Of a stretch of 64,000 nucleotides of DNA, positions 1 to 11,753 are shown in pieces. The DNA comes from Oehlia diaphana (lineage: Eukaryota > Glomeromycota > Glomeromycetes > Glomerales > Glomeraceae): the NCBI GenBank assembly GCA_003833135.1, contig QZLH01000104.1:110521-174520 (forward strand), in the 5' to 3' direction. The notes below the pieces were generated by a model. That model saw only the letters and a program-made list of their open reading frames with translations, had not been told where the DNA came from and ran no database searches. Position numbers and translations under genes: made by a program. The stretch's first letter is position 1; each line of letters begins with the position of its first letter.

Positions 1-29
1 TATTCAAGTTCTATGAGAGAACGTTCTCT

Positions 30-253
30 TTAATTGAATTCGATTGGATCGAATCGCATGCCCACGTCGCGGAAATTATGAAGTCTTCTACGAATTCTGG
101 AATTGTTTGAGTAGACACTAAGGGAACGAGAATATTCGATGGCTTTGATATATTTCATATGTCCTCCATGTAATGCAACCGAGAATATGAGTGATGTAAA
201 GAAAACCATGCAAACAGGTATTTCAAACCTAATCGCAATACTACCAAGTCTTG
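30..253 (-). other. Possible terminal exon of an unknown gene (or relic) at the window edge
   Basis: A 73-codon minus-strand frame runs from a plausible acceptor (TTTTTGTAG, complement of 254-262) to a TAA at 30-32. It has one hydrophobic stretch (IPVCMVFFTSLIFSVAL) followed by a basic, Arg-rich part (NNSRIRRRLHNF), as in a membrane protein with a cytoplasmic tail. I do not recognise the family and found no convincing upstream exon between 254 and 900. It may be a decayed fragment. Confidence 0.22.
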
Positions 254-2141
254 CTACAAAAATTAGGGTGTATAGTATCCAGTCAATCAGTGAGTAAATG
301 CATGATTTATACTTAATGTGTTAGTGATTGCATTTTCTCATACAATGTTCCTATTTTTCTCAGATTCTCGATTAACTCTATATTCGTTAAGCATGCTTTC
401 TGATGGCCGTTTCCTTGTAACTGAACTTGGCACTGCCGTTATGCCTTTTAGCTTTAATGGTCGAAGTCAATACAAAGCTATCATTAGAATGATGTCTACC
501 TTCCATGTACGGTTGTTAATAATCATGCTTTTATTTTTCCGATATATTCATTCGTATAGTGGTATCTTGTGTAGGAGTAAATCATAAAACAAGAGAATTT
601 ATAATTAGTTTGTACTTAGTCCAAAGGAGACGATAGTGCGTCGTGTATTGAAGATTCCCGAATTGGAATGATACTGAATTGTCATTTTTTTTTCTTTTTT
701 TTATACCAAATTATCTGTTGTGTATTTTTTTGCTTTTCAAAAAAGTTGCAATGCTTAATACATTTTTGGGAGAAATTACGTTAATATGATTGCATCCCGA
801 AAATCTGATCAATGGCCACTCCATAATTTAATAAAGAATTTAATGTTATGCTTAATATTATCACATGAACTTTAAGATTTTAGATGTCTATGATCTATGA
901 TATGTAGTAGATGCCGTGTTATTTTTTTTACTTTCCATGCCGGTCATCAATAATGACGGGGACTTCCTCAATGCAGTCTGTTTGCCGGTTGTCGACAGAT
1001 GCGTCATCAGGACGATCAGGAAGGCAACTTGGTGGTGATTAACGTCCTCTGATTAACTGGGCCTTTTGTCATATGTTTGCGCTTACACTATTTTATTGTT
1101 AAAATTACTAGTAGAGAGACTACATAATCAAGAAAGGGAGAGGTATATATTGAATTGCCGAAGTAACTTCAAAATTGTATAAGATTATTTAGTATCAAGA
1201 CGCGAACAAAGAAAAAAACGAAAGTGAAATTTTTTTTTCTGGCCTTTGTCATTGATTTTTGTGACACTTAAGGATTCACATATTTAAATATCTTGTATAA
1301 CACATTTGTTTAGATAAAGCTGAAAACAAAATCAAAAACTAAAGGTATGAGTATAGATAATATACATAGTATATCCGACAGAACGATACTATGTTGGAAA
1401 GTGGTACTATGAATAAAAGAAATGTGGTTCTTGAGAATAATGAGGATTCAAAAGAAGAAAATAGTGAGCTATACAATGAACTTATATACGAAAATTGTTA
1501 CACTATTATCAAAACATTCTTTTATTAATTATTCAATGAATGATATAACGTTTTGCCAATTCTTGGTAAATTATGAACTATCAACGGGCACAACTAAATT
1601 TATTTCAAACAAACTAATAAATTTATAATGATATATGTAATTTATAAAAAGCTTTACCAGCTGAGTAAGTGAAATAACAATTATATTTATAAACCAAGAG
1701 AAAACGATGATATTTTATGATGCCCAATTAAACTCAACAAAATATAATGTATGAGACCAATTATAATTACCAAATAAAATATTTTCCATCGTAAGTGGTT
1801 GGATCATAAAATGTCTCACAAATTTAATTACACTCAAGATAGAAAGAATGTTTCCCTATTCTTAGATAATACATTATTTACACATTAGGTAGGTCAAAGA
1901 ATTACTAATAAAAGAGGTATATGTGTCAAATTATTATAAAAAGAGTCTACTTTAACGTTCAATAAAATAGCATTGATTGCTCTTCGTATTCGCTCATTTA
2001 ATTGCCACAAACCGATGAAGACATTTTCAAAGAAACAAAATGAAAAAAATGAAAAAAAAGTTTAATACAGTCGTATATTAAAAAATTAAATGAATAAATA
2101 TTTTGTTTAACCAATTAAAGAAAAATATTGTTCCTTTTTAG
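254..2141. other. Gene-poor AT-rich stretch
   Basis: No supported gene. Short frames at 318-587 and 1422-1628 have no recognisable domain. A slightly GC-richer patch at about 940-1060 may be old coding debris, but no frame stays open. Confidence 0.5.
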
Positions 2142-2657
2142 GTCAATTCAATAATTAAACGAGGTATGTCGGAAGGGAACCATTTGCCCAGAAGCTTTGC
2201 GAGAATAAATAAACTGCTCCCTCAATACAATCCAAAACAAATACGCAATCGGTATGTCAGAAAACTTTTTTTTTTGAAAAAAAAATCCGTATTTAATTTT
2301 TTCTTAATCAACCAATTTTTCAGTTGGAGAGAAAGCTTGATCCAAATCATAATATCTTTTAATATCTAAATATCTCAATTTTAATTTATTAAACTCTACT
2401 TTCATAACTTCTTCTGTATAATAAATAGTCTGTCATGAACCTTTAAGCGAACGCGAAAAACAATTTATTATTCAATGGATTTCAATCAGTAGGATGAAAC
2501 AAAAAAACAATAGGATTTCCTGGGTTTGTTTACGTCATGATTTGGAGACCAAGTTTATAAAACTCGAACGGAAAATGTACTTAAGAATTATTGGTACTAT
2601 CGACAAAGACGGTTAGGAGAAACAGAAGAAGTATTGATTGAAATTATAAACCAGTAA
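2142..2657 (+). pseudogene. Decayed Myb/SANT-like (homeodomain-like) DNA-binding gene
   Basis: Three exon-like pieces remain: 2142-2251, 2324 to about 2368, and 2429-2657. The first reads RINKLLPQYNPKQIRNR, which fits the recognition-helix half of a Myb repeat and ends at a GTATGT donor. The second begins after TTTTTCAG with a Trp codon, but the expected W-x-R-K-L-D-P reading needs one more base, so a 1-bp loss is likely. The third, after a TAG acceptor, reads HEPLSEREKQFIIQWI and RISWVCLRHDLETKF. It then changes frame near 2570 to give ENVLKNYWYYRQRRLG, again Myb-like (K-N-x-W-Y), and stops at 2655-2657. Two apparent frameshifts indicate a pseudogene. No 5' exon or start codon was found. Myb-like proteins of this type are an expanded nuclear DNA-binding family in Glomeromycota (family knowledge, unverified here). 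Confidence 0.5.
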
Positions 2658-3500
2658 TTTTGTAATCACGCAACACAATTTAAATTTGTAGTTAGTTCAT
2701 TTTTGTTTATAATTTATTGCATCTATTTATATATTAGATAGGAATCTTAGAATTAAGCCTTAGCTAAGTGGCATAATGGGTTCGTCCTGCTATTTTTTTC
2801 ATAAATGTATAAGTTTATTGTAATTTAATTTAATAAAGCGTTCCATTTAGAGAGACCGTTGAAAATTGATTATTCTTATATGCACATTATTCGTAATTAT
2901 ATATAAAAGTAAAATAATATTGCGCCAACTGCGTAGATAATCCAGCAAACTAAATAGAAATATATTTGTTATCATGTCCAGAATCGTATAAATTTAATAA
3001 ATATTGTAAATCATTTAAATTATTTTTAAAAATTATCTTGGCCGTATAGGCTGTTGAATATTAAATATATGAATCATAAATATTTAATATTTCCCATTTT
3101 GTAGTTTTAACCCTTAAAATCTCGTCAGCAAGATGGACCGATCTACTAGACCTTTTCATTATACAATGAAGAAGTGATAAGGTACATCAGTACTTGATTA
3201 AGTATCCTTCTAAATATAATCTGATTTTAAAATATATATGTATACTATTATTACTATAAATTGATTTTTTTTTTGTTTTATCTAGTTTTTCAAGCGTGGA
3301 TTGTACCATGTGCTAAACTAGAATGCCTTTTAGCGGGCCTGCCTAGATAAGCGTTAAAATCGGGTTATTCGATGAAGTTCGCTAATAAAGAGTTCATTTT
3401 AAACTAAACAGTAGATTTCCTCCGATTCTTGATTATCTTTGAACTTCACGATTAGTAGAAAATGAAGGATTATCTCGATTATCTCGATGAATCTGGTATA
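2658..3500. other. Intergenic AT-rich DNA
   Basis: Nothing recognisable as coding. A tRNA-like 5' half near 2757-2791 was examined and rejected. Confidence 0.5.
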
Positions 3501-3633
3501 CAGTCAGAACTCGGTATAACAGCTATGCAATATAACGAATTTCATGATAAAGAGATTTTATTTTTATATATGAATATATAAAATCGATATATCAAATTAT
3601 AAATTCAGTGAACTGGAGGGTGAGATCTGGCTG
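3501..3633. mobile_element. Small MITE-like element flanked by TA dinucleotides
   Basis: The segment starts CAGTCAGAACTC and ends GATCTGGCTG. The ends are imperfect terminal inverted repeats: ACAGTCAGAACTC against ACAGCCAGATCTC on the other strand. A TA lies immediately outside each end (3499-3500 and 3634-3635), the target duplication expected for Tc1/mariner/pogo transposons. At 133 bp it has no coding capacity. The start resembles pogo/Tigger-type ends (inference). Confidence 0.5.
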
Positions 3634-5335
3634 TATGTGTCTATGTGTCTTTGAGTAATTTTATATATTCTTTGTTTCCATTTTAATTCATGTAATACTT
3701 TATATTATTCATAATTTAATAACTTAACAACACCTGCTCTTTTAATAGCGATGAGAACACCGCTTCTTAATTTGGGCATAACTTCCCATTACTTATTATA
3801 CCAAATTAAACAATGAGATGCTCATTTAAAAAAGTAATTTCAAATAGACATTAGTTTTATTTTATCACACAAAATGACCTCCATTACATTCTAAATATCA
3901 TTCTACATTTCACTTTTTTTAATTTTCATTAAGAAAACCTTAGAATACATGTATTTTTCACTAACTAATTATTTTAGATTATTTGAACTTTTTATTATAA
4001 TAAAGATATAAATTAACAACTTCCATAATGTTTGAGATAATATAAGATTTTTTTTTAATAAGTTTTTCTTGCCTCAAATCCTGATGAGAATTTGGATTCA
4101 AAGTAAACATATTAAGAAAATGGCAATACAGAAAAAAGAAAAAAAAAATATAACAGTTTCTTCAGAAAGTAGTAAAAATAACTTTGAAAATAGTATAGTT
4201 ATCGATAGTAAAGTTACAATTATTGCATGCAATCAAATTGAATTATATGTTAATGCAAATCAGAAATAGATTATTTGCAAAATAAAAGAATGTCATAACT
4301 TTATTATAAAGTTTATATTAAAAAACTAATCACTATAATTTTTGCCAGAATCTGTATAATATTATATTTATTACTTATTTTTGATGAATCTGATAATATA
4401 AAAAGAATATAAATAAATTACTATGCCAAATTTTTCCAGTTTCAATAAGATTAATTTTAAAGTAAATTTATAATATAAGATAAAAAATCTACAAATTTTT
4501 TTTATAATTAAAAATAATTATTATTGAAAGTCTTTTATTCTATTTTATTTAATTTATTAATTTATATTATTTTTTAATATAAATTTAAAAATACAATAAT
4601 AGCAAAATATATAAAAAATTAATATAAAAATAACTAATAAAATAAATAATAAAAATAATTAATAATATTATTATAAGTATTGCATAATAATTAAATAATT
4701 TTCTTTTTTTTAAGAGTTAGCATACATTTACTTAATAAATAGTAAAGGATATATAATATTACTAATAAAAATTTTCAAATAAGTCAGTCTAACTATATTT
4801 TATAAAATATACTATGATAATGAAATATTAACTAAAATAATATAATGATAAAATAGTAATATAATAAAAATAAATAGAATAAAGTAGAATAAAAACATTT
4901 TGATATATTAAATATATTTTAATAGTATTTTAAAATTATTACAAAATCATTTTAAAAAATTTGCTATTTTTAGTAAAGTATAATAATTTTCATCTACCAC
5001 TTTCTGCTTCTTTTTTTTTATATATATTTTGATCAATTTACTAATATGATTTTCTATAAAAAGTCTTTATATTTAAAAAATACTTAAAATTTTATTAAAA
5101 TATACTTAAAATAAGTATTAATTTTAATTTGCATTACATTAATATACTTACAATGTATCTAAAATACTCTTGAAATATACTTTTAATATACTTGTTTTTA
5201 ATTAAATACTTAAATTATACTTAAAATATACTTAAACTAGAATTTAAGTACAATATAAATGTATTTTTATATATTTAAAATATTCTTAAAATATGTTTAA
5301 AATTCAATTTAAATATATTTTAAGTATTTGGTCAA
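3634..5335. other. Extremely AT-rich intergenic DNA with degenerate short repeats
   Basis: No gene seen; the 66-codon frame at 4069-4269 is Lys/Asn/Ile-rich and unrecognised. From about 5060 to 5330 the sequence is a degenerate series of variants of ATACTTAAAATAT on both strands. Confidence 0.45.
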
Positions 5336-5815
5336 AAAACAAGTACATTAAACACAAGTTAAAATGTAAAAAATCAGGCATCAATCAGTCACTAATTAGG
5401 CAGTTTGCTAACTTTTGATCTAGTAATTAGAAAAGAATGAAATATAGTTCATTGGAATTGTTTCAACAAAATGAATCTAATGATAGTAAAATTGTATTTT
5501 TAAAATTAATAGTTAATAAGAAATTAAATAAAATATAAATAATATATTTTTATTTTTATATTTTACTTAATATCTCATCAAGTATTAATCCTAGAAATAC
5601 AATTTTACTACCATTAAATTCGACTTATTGAGACGATTCCAATGAACTATATTTCATTCTTTTCTGATTATTGGATTAAAAATTAGCAAACTGCCTGATT
5701 GGTGACGATATTTGAAAAAAATACCAATTAGTCACCAATTGGTCACCAATCAGCTGATTGGTGTCCAATTGGTGACTGATTGATGCCTGATTTTTCACTT
5801 TTTGACCTGTGAAAA
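5336..5815. repeat. Foldback element with unequal arms and an internal palindrome
   Basis: The left arm (about 5336-5515) is repeated in inverted orientation at about 5590-5815. Shared blocks include AATCAGGCATCAATCAGTCA, AGGCAGTTTGCTAA, AATGAAATATAGTTCATTGG and GTAGTAAAATTGTA or close variants. The right arm also carries a block built on CACCAATCAGCTGATTGGTG, a perfect 20-bp palindrome at 5744-5763. Copies of ACCAATTGG flank it. The left arm lacks this block, so the arms have diverged by insertion or deletion. It is probably a non-autonomous foldback transposon. Confidence 0.6.
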
Positions 5816-6150
5816 ATATATTTAATTTTAAGTATAAAAACTTTTATAGGATTTTGTTATTATTTTATAATTGTATTGTATCAAATATCTTAAAATTATC
5901 CTATATTTACTAATTGGTTGCCAGTGATTTTTTTGATAATATATTTATGCCTGTAATTTTTCAGATGATATATTCATGCTCACGTATTTTTATAGTTTAT
6001 TTATACCTCTCCCATTCTCTCCCATCACTGGATGTTAGTCTTCATGAGATAAAAGAGTTATTTCACATATCACATAAATATCATGATTTTTACAGCTGTG
6101 TCATAAAAATCATTGATATTTATGACTTCCTGTGAAATAACTATTACTAA
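5816..6150. other. Intergenic spacer between two foldback elements
   Basis: No supported gene. The frame at 5914-6135 (73 codons) has no recognisable domain. Confidence 0.4.
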
Positions 6151-7032
6151 CTTTACAGAAACTTTAAGTTTTCAAGTGATATCATTTTGATATCATTTCG
6201 ATATTATTTTAATATATATTTAATATTGATACGATATTGAAATAAAGTATTATCATTTTGATATCATTTCAATATTAAATCGATGTCAAAATGATATCAA
6301 AATGATAATAGAAATGACATCGAAACAACATCTTTAAGTTTAATTTAAAGATATCATTTCGATATCATTTTAATTATCATTTCGATATCATTTCGACATC
6401 GATTTAATATTGNNNNNNNNNNNNNNNNNNNNNNNNNNNNNNNNNNNNNNNNNNNNNNNNNNNNNNNNNNNNNNNNNNNNNNNNNNNNNNNNNNNNNNNN
6501 NNNNNNNNNNNNNNNNNNNNNNNNNNNNNNNNNNNNNNNNNNNNNNNNNNNNNNNNNNNNNNNNNNNNNNNNNNNNNNNNNNNNNNNNNNNNNNNNNNNN
6601 NNNNNNNNNNNNNNNNNNNNNNNNNNNNNNNNNNNNNNNNNNNNNNNNNNNNNNNNNNNNNNNNNNNNNNNNNNNNNNNNNNNNNNNNNNNNNNNNNNNN
6701 NNNNNNNNNNNNNNNNNNNNNNNNNNNNNNNNNNNNNNNNNNNNNNNNNNNNNNNNNNNNNNNNNNNNNNNNNNNNNNNNNNNNNNNNNNNNNNNNNNNN
6801 NNNNNNNNNNNNNNNNNNNNNNNNNNNNNNNNNNNNNNNNNNNNCATTTCGATATCATTTCGACATCGATTTAATATTGAAATGATATCAAAATGATAAT
6901 ACTTTATTTCGATATCATATCAATATTAAATCTATATTAAAATAATATCGAAATGATATCAAAATAATACCGTTAAGATAAACTTAACGATATCGATTCT
7001 ATATTGATTAAAAATATTAAGTTTCTGTAAAG
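6151..7032. repeat. Large foldback element rich in ATATCATTTCG-type subrepeats, containing an assembly gap
   Basis: The outer ends are inverted copies: CTTTACAGAAACTTTAAG near 6151 and the reverse complement, AAGTTTCTGTAAAG, ending at 7032. Inside, 6177-6412 and 6845-6990 are inverted copies over more than 150 bp, and each is built of repeated GATATCATTT(C/T)GATATC units. The gap falls at the centre of symmetry, as expected for a long hairpin that defeats assembly. No coding frame is visible. Confidence 0.65.
6413..6844. other. Assembly gap (N run)
   Basis: 432 unknown bases. The true length and content cannot be seen; it lies in the centre of the surrounding foldback element. Confidence 0.99.
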
Positions 7033-9629
7033 AATATCACAATAATTTTTTAGTGCTTTTATTATTATTTTATTATTATAATATAATTAACTTTGATATT
7101 ATTTTAATATTTTAATTTCAAAAATATTTTAAATATATTTTGATATATTTTAAAAATTTTATAGAATAATTGCACAATTGTTTTTAAAAGTCATTGTATC
7201 TAGGTCTATAAAAATATTTCAAAAAATTAGCAATTTTTAGTAAAGTAGGTATAAGATGAAATTACTAGCTTATTAAAATTGCTTCTATTATTAGAAATCT
7301 ATTTGAATATAAGTTTTACATAATGCTAATAAGTAATCAAAAAATTTTGATTGTTTGTCAAAATAGGATTAATCAGTAATTTACTTAAAGAAGAATTCAG
7401 AACTGAAAGCCTTGTGATTTTTTCCAATTCACTATTTTATCATTAAAGTAATATAATAGACTAAGATTAATTTTATATTAAATTATATATTTGTATAAAA
7501 GAATGTTATTTTTAAATATTTCTATATATAATTCAAATTTAAAATTGCCAATTCTAAATTCTAAATTTTTTATATAATATATATAGTATCAAATTCCAAA
7601 TTTTTAATTTTATTATAACTTAAATTCCAAATTCCAAATTCCAAATGATATTTTAATTATAAAAAAAAAGAATTTTAATTATAAAAATAAAATTTTAGTA
7701 ATAAAAAATTACAGAATATATAGTTTATAATCTATATAATTTAAAATATACAGTATATAAATATCTATAGTTTTAGATTTAATTTAATAATTACACTTAA
7801 ATATTAATTACTTATATATAGTAAATTATTGTATTTTTATTTAATAATTTACTTAATAAATTATTATTAATTTTATTGTTTTATTACAAGTATAAATAAT
7901 TTATAATTAATTATAAATTTAAAGAATAATTATTTTTTATTTTTTTTAAAAAAAATATTTTAAATAACTATTATTTATACTTTCTACTTTTGTTATTTAG
8001 TTGTATTTCTTATACTATTTAAGGTAAATTATAAAACAAAAAGAATTGGTAAAATTGCTAATAAATTTGAAATTTTATTTGAAAATAGTGAAGAAGTTCT
8101 TATATTATATATTATTTATAAGATTTTTTTTTACTATAACATTCAAAAATAGCACCTTCTTTTTGCATATAATTAATTCTAGTAAGAAGTGCTTATTTTG
8201 GAATGTTTTATTTTTGTAACTTTGTAGTAAATTTATTAAGAGAAAGTGTGTATAATGTTAAAATTTTGCATCCCGTAACAAAAAAAAAGAAATTCTTAAT
8301 ATGCGAGCTTTTTAAAATGTTTACTATGTGTATATTTCCCTGCTCCGCAAGTTTACTTGAAGCATCAAAGATGGTTTTTTTTCGGGATTTTTTTTTCCGT
8401 TAAATCACGTGACGGATTTAATTCTGGCCAGAATTAAATGATCGGCATTCAAAATATCCTTTTTGGAATAAAGGCGAGATTTAAACATCACACATGGGGG
8501 CGAGATCTAAATTTACCCTTAAAATTTTAAAAATATTAAATTAAATATATTCCAATTCAAGTTTGAGCCAGGTTGGGTTTTTATATTTTATATTGCTAGC
8601 CAAAAAATATGCCCATTTATCAAAATTATTTAATGCCAAATGTACTTGATTTCATCATCCTCAATATTAAGATTATAATCCAAACATTCTGTTGAATCTG
8701 TTCTGTTTCTATTCTCAACAATTTGTTTACATTTTTTCAATTAATTTTTACCTTATTATGATTATTGTATTTTGGCCGCCTATTGACTACATCTAAATGT
8801 CAGTCAGCTTTCACGACCCTGTTTACATCATATTACCACTACCACTGCTAGAGGGATGCGAATATATAAATCAATTTTAATGTACTGTACATATTGATAT
8901 GTAAAAACATTCGTTCAGTTGCTGTGATATGATTAAACAATGGAATATCGATGTTATATAAATAATAACCTTTTGTAAAGGATTTACTGTATATAAACAA
9001 CAGAATTTTATTATTGTGGATTAGAAGAGACTACTTTTTTCGTTACATTATTATTGAGTCATCCATATAAACTGTAATTTGGGCTCGGGACCTGGAACAG
9101 GAAAGAGTTGATTCCTTGATGAACTTGAAAGGCTAACCAAGGAGCATGTTAACAAAGATGAAAAAATCCGAAAGACTTTTAAAATATGACTTTCTTAAAT
9201 GTTACATATGGTAACGAATCACATTAGATATACGGATTGGATGCGAGGCATCCCTTGCATTTCGCATTTTGTTTATTAAATCATAGGAAACTGCTAAAAA
9301 AAAAATTTTTAGTTAATGCTAATTCTGGTCAAATTACAATGTTTGGAGCATTTTTAGTATATAAATATAATTTTAATTTTTCTGGTAGTTTCCCCCTTTC
9401 TATTGCAAAGAGCCCATTTATCAATTAACACTAACACTACAAAGTATGGTTAATGATTTAAAATGTCAGGATATTATTCGGATTTTATACAATGAAAATA
9501 AAATGCAATACATATACAGTATATACAAAGATACGAATTATAAAATATAAATTTTATTTATAATACTACTTATTGTACCTCAAATATAGTAAATAAATTA
9601 TATATATACTCGTCTATAAAATAATTTGC
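7033..9629. other. AT-rich intergenic DNA with a long palindrome and one coding relic
   Basis: No intact gene. 8416-8439 is a perfect 24-bp palindrome centred on TGGCCA, just downstream of a CACGTG at 8406-8411. On the minus strand at 8630-8738 an open stretch reads NRTDSTECLDYNLN and ends in a stop, which may be the tail of a decayed gene. The rest (7033-8100, 8750-9629) holds nothing I can identify. Confidence 0.45.
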
Positions 9630-11753
9630 CTAACGAATAAGACCATCAAGTTTCCATGAACATTTGTTTTCTGTCTTTTTGTTCTTACTTGGAGTATTAA
9701 AAATCTTCCAGAATCTTAAAGTATTATCGTCACCACCAGCTCCAGTTACTATGTCTTCTCCATTTGGTGAAATTGAAAAATAAAGAACACGATAAGTATG
9801 ACCTCTTAACGTAGCAATTTTTTGCATTGATGGATATTTCCAAATCATAACATCATTTTTCCACCACCCGTGTGTTGAAACTATTTCATTTACCGTTGAT
9901 GACCATTGTAAGTTACAAACCTAAATATAATTTCATATTTAGTAAAATACAAATGTAAATTAATAAGAATTTCTTTAATTATAATAACCTGAGACTTGGC
10001 ATTATAACATGCCAAAGTCCTTCCATCAACTGTATTCCAGAAACGTATCTGACGATCTAAATGACCACCTCCACTAGCCAATAAGTTACGAGCATGAGGA
10101 CTCCATGAAATAGCACGAATTGCAGCTTTGTGACCTTCTAGTTTTCGAACTGAAGTGGGGTTCATGCCTTCCCACAAAAATAGCTCGTTAGCATTACCTC
10201 CACTTGCTAATTGATCTCCTTCTAAATTCCATTTCAATCCGCAAACCTAAGTTGTAAGATCGAAAATTATCAATCTTCTTTTAATGTAATAAATTTTTTT
10301 CTTTAAAAAATGATTAATACCTCGGATTTATGTCCTGTGAAAGCTTGAATGTAGTCATTAGGACTCCTTTGATCCCTATGGTAAATTATACGATCTCCAC
10401 TACCAGTACTTAATATATTTTTATTCCACTCAAGAGTTCCTATAATATAATGAATTATAATTATATTCTACTTCCAATATTTTTTAAAATTTTTTGATTA
10501 TTTACCGACACGTGATCTGTGTCCGTCAAAGTCACGAACTTTCATAAGTTTTTGCGCGTCCCAAATTTGAACTTTTCCTTCTGTCGTTCCAACAGCAAGT
10601 TGAAAGTTCTATTAAAAATAAAATAAAATAAAATTTAGTATAAATCTTCATGATTAATATATGTTTATACATAATTAAGGTAAACCTGAGGAAACCATTT
10701 GACTGATGAGATAGTATATGGAAATCCCAAATCACATAATTTCGTCATCTTTAAATTCAATTTAATGTATGCGATTATTTATGTGTATTTTAAGTAAAAA
10801 AAAGAAATCCGACTTATGTAATACTAACCTTTGAAGTTCCGGTATTCCATAAATAAACGCTACAATCTAGCCCCAAACTTAACGTATCAAACGAGGACCA
10901 ATCAACAATGTTCAAGTAAAAATCATCCTACATAATTTGAACATAATTAAATTAATATTTCCATATGTCCTTGATAATATAATCTCAATTACAAAATTGA
11001 CCTTGAGTGTTAAATCATTGCAGAAAGCAAGCATTTGATATGGTTGTGGATTAATTTTTCTGTTTAATTTTTGTGGTGCCACCATCAATTTCTCAATATC
11101 ATGTGAGAACGGGGTTGTAGCGTAAGTTTCTCTGTAAGGAGTATCAATAAATCTAGGTCGTTGATTAAACGACTTTTGAAAATTTAAAATATTATCGGTA
11201 GAAGAAACCGAACTGGCATCAATATTCTTAGTAATCTCATCATTAATAGAACGAGTAGGGAACATAATTCGTTGTACAATTATTTTGCGAAGTCGGTCAC
11301 TCTCTATAATGAGAAAAAGTTTTGTTAAATTAACGAAAGGTATAATAATAAAAATCAATATAAATTATTTACCTTGATCATTATCAGCTTCAGACAATTT
11401 TCTCTTTCGATTTTGCTGTTTTGTAGATGCAGAACGTCTCTGGAATTCGGATATCATATCTTCACTTCTGACAGGAATAAATCTTCAAAATTATTTTTTT
11501 TTTAAACGCGATAATTATATTTATCAATGTTTATAACATTTTACGAAAAAAATGCTATTTGATACTTTGATGAATATAAAATTGCGTATATTAATTAATA
11601 CCTATCCCTGTAAGAGTGCCCTATTCCATTTCCTTGTTGAGGATTTACTGCATGTCCAAACGATATATCGTTGGACGCGTTTAAAGTACTTCCTTGTGAA
11701 GATGAAGAACTCCTCGGAAAAGTAAAAATTGATTTATTTTCTTGTTGATACAT
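9630..11753 (-). CDS. CDH1: APC/C activator, Cdh1/Fizzy-related WD40 protein
   Basis: This is a WD40 co-activator that recruits substrates to the anaphase-promoting complex in late mitosis and G1. Nine exons (high to low): 11753-11602, 11482-11373, 11303-11002, 10927-10829, 10748-10686, 10608-10506, 10439-10321, 10246-9989, 9920-9630. They total 1497 nt, 498 residues, close to the roughly 500 usual for Cdh1. A C-box DRFIP sits at residues 50-54, formed across the first splice junction. The propeller begins near residue 189 (DDFYLNIVDWSS). Family-typical blocks follow: KIWDAQKLMKVRDFDGHRSRV, GLKWNLEGDQLASGGNAN, AIRAISWSPHARNLLASGGG and KYPSMQKIATLRGHTYRVLY. The protein ends in Ile-Arg, the IR tail that docks on the APC/C TPR subunits. 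TP sites in the N-terminus (DTPYRE, ATTPFS) could be CDK sites (inference). The closest match is Cdh1 rather than Cdc20, judged from the propeller wording. Confidence 0.93.

Noticed and set aside
2757..2791. tRNA-like 5' half (TTAGCTAAGTGG, GGTTCGTCC)
   Set aside because: No matching acceptor strand, anticodon arm or T-arm follows within tRNA distance; sequence continues into a T run.
6388..6874. Long frames on both strands across the first gap
   Set aside because: They consist almost wholly of unknown residues from the N run.
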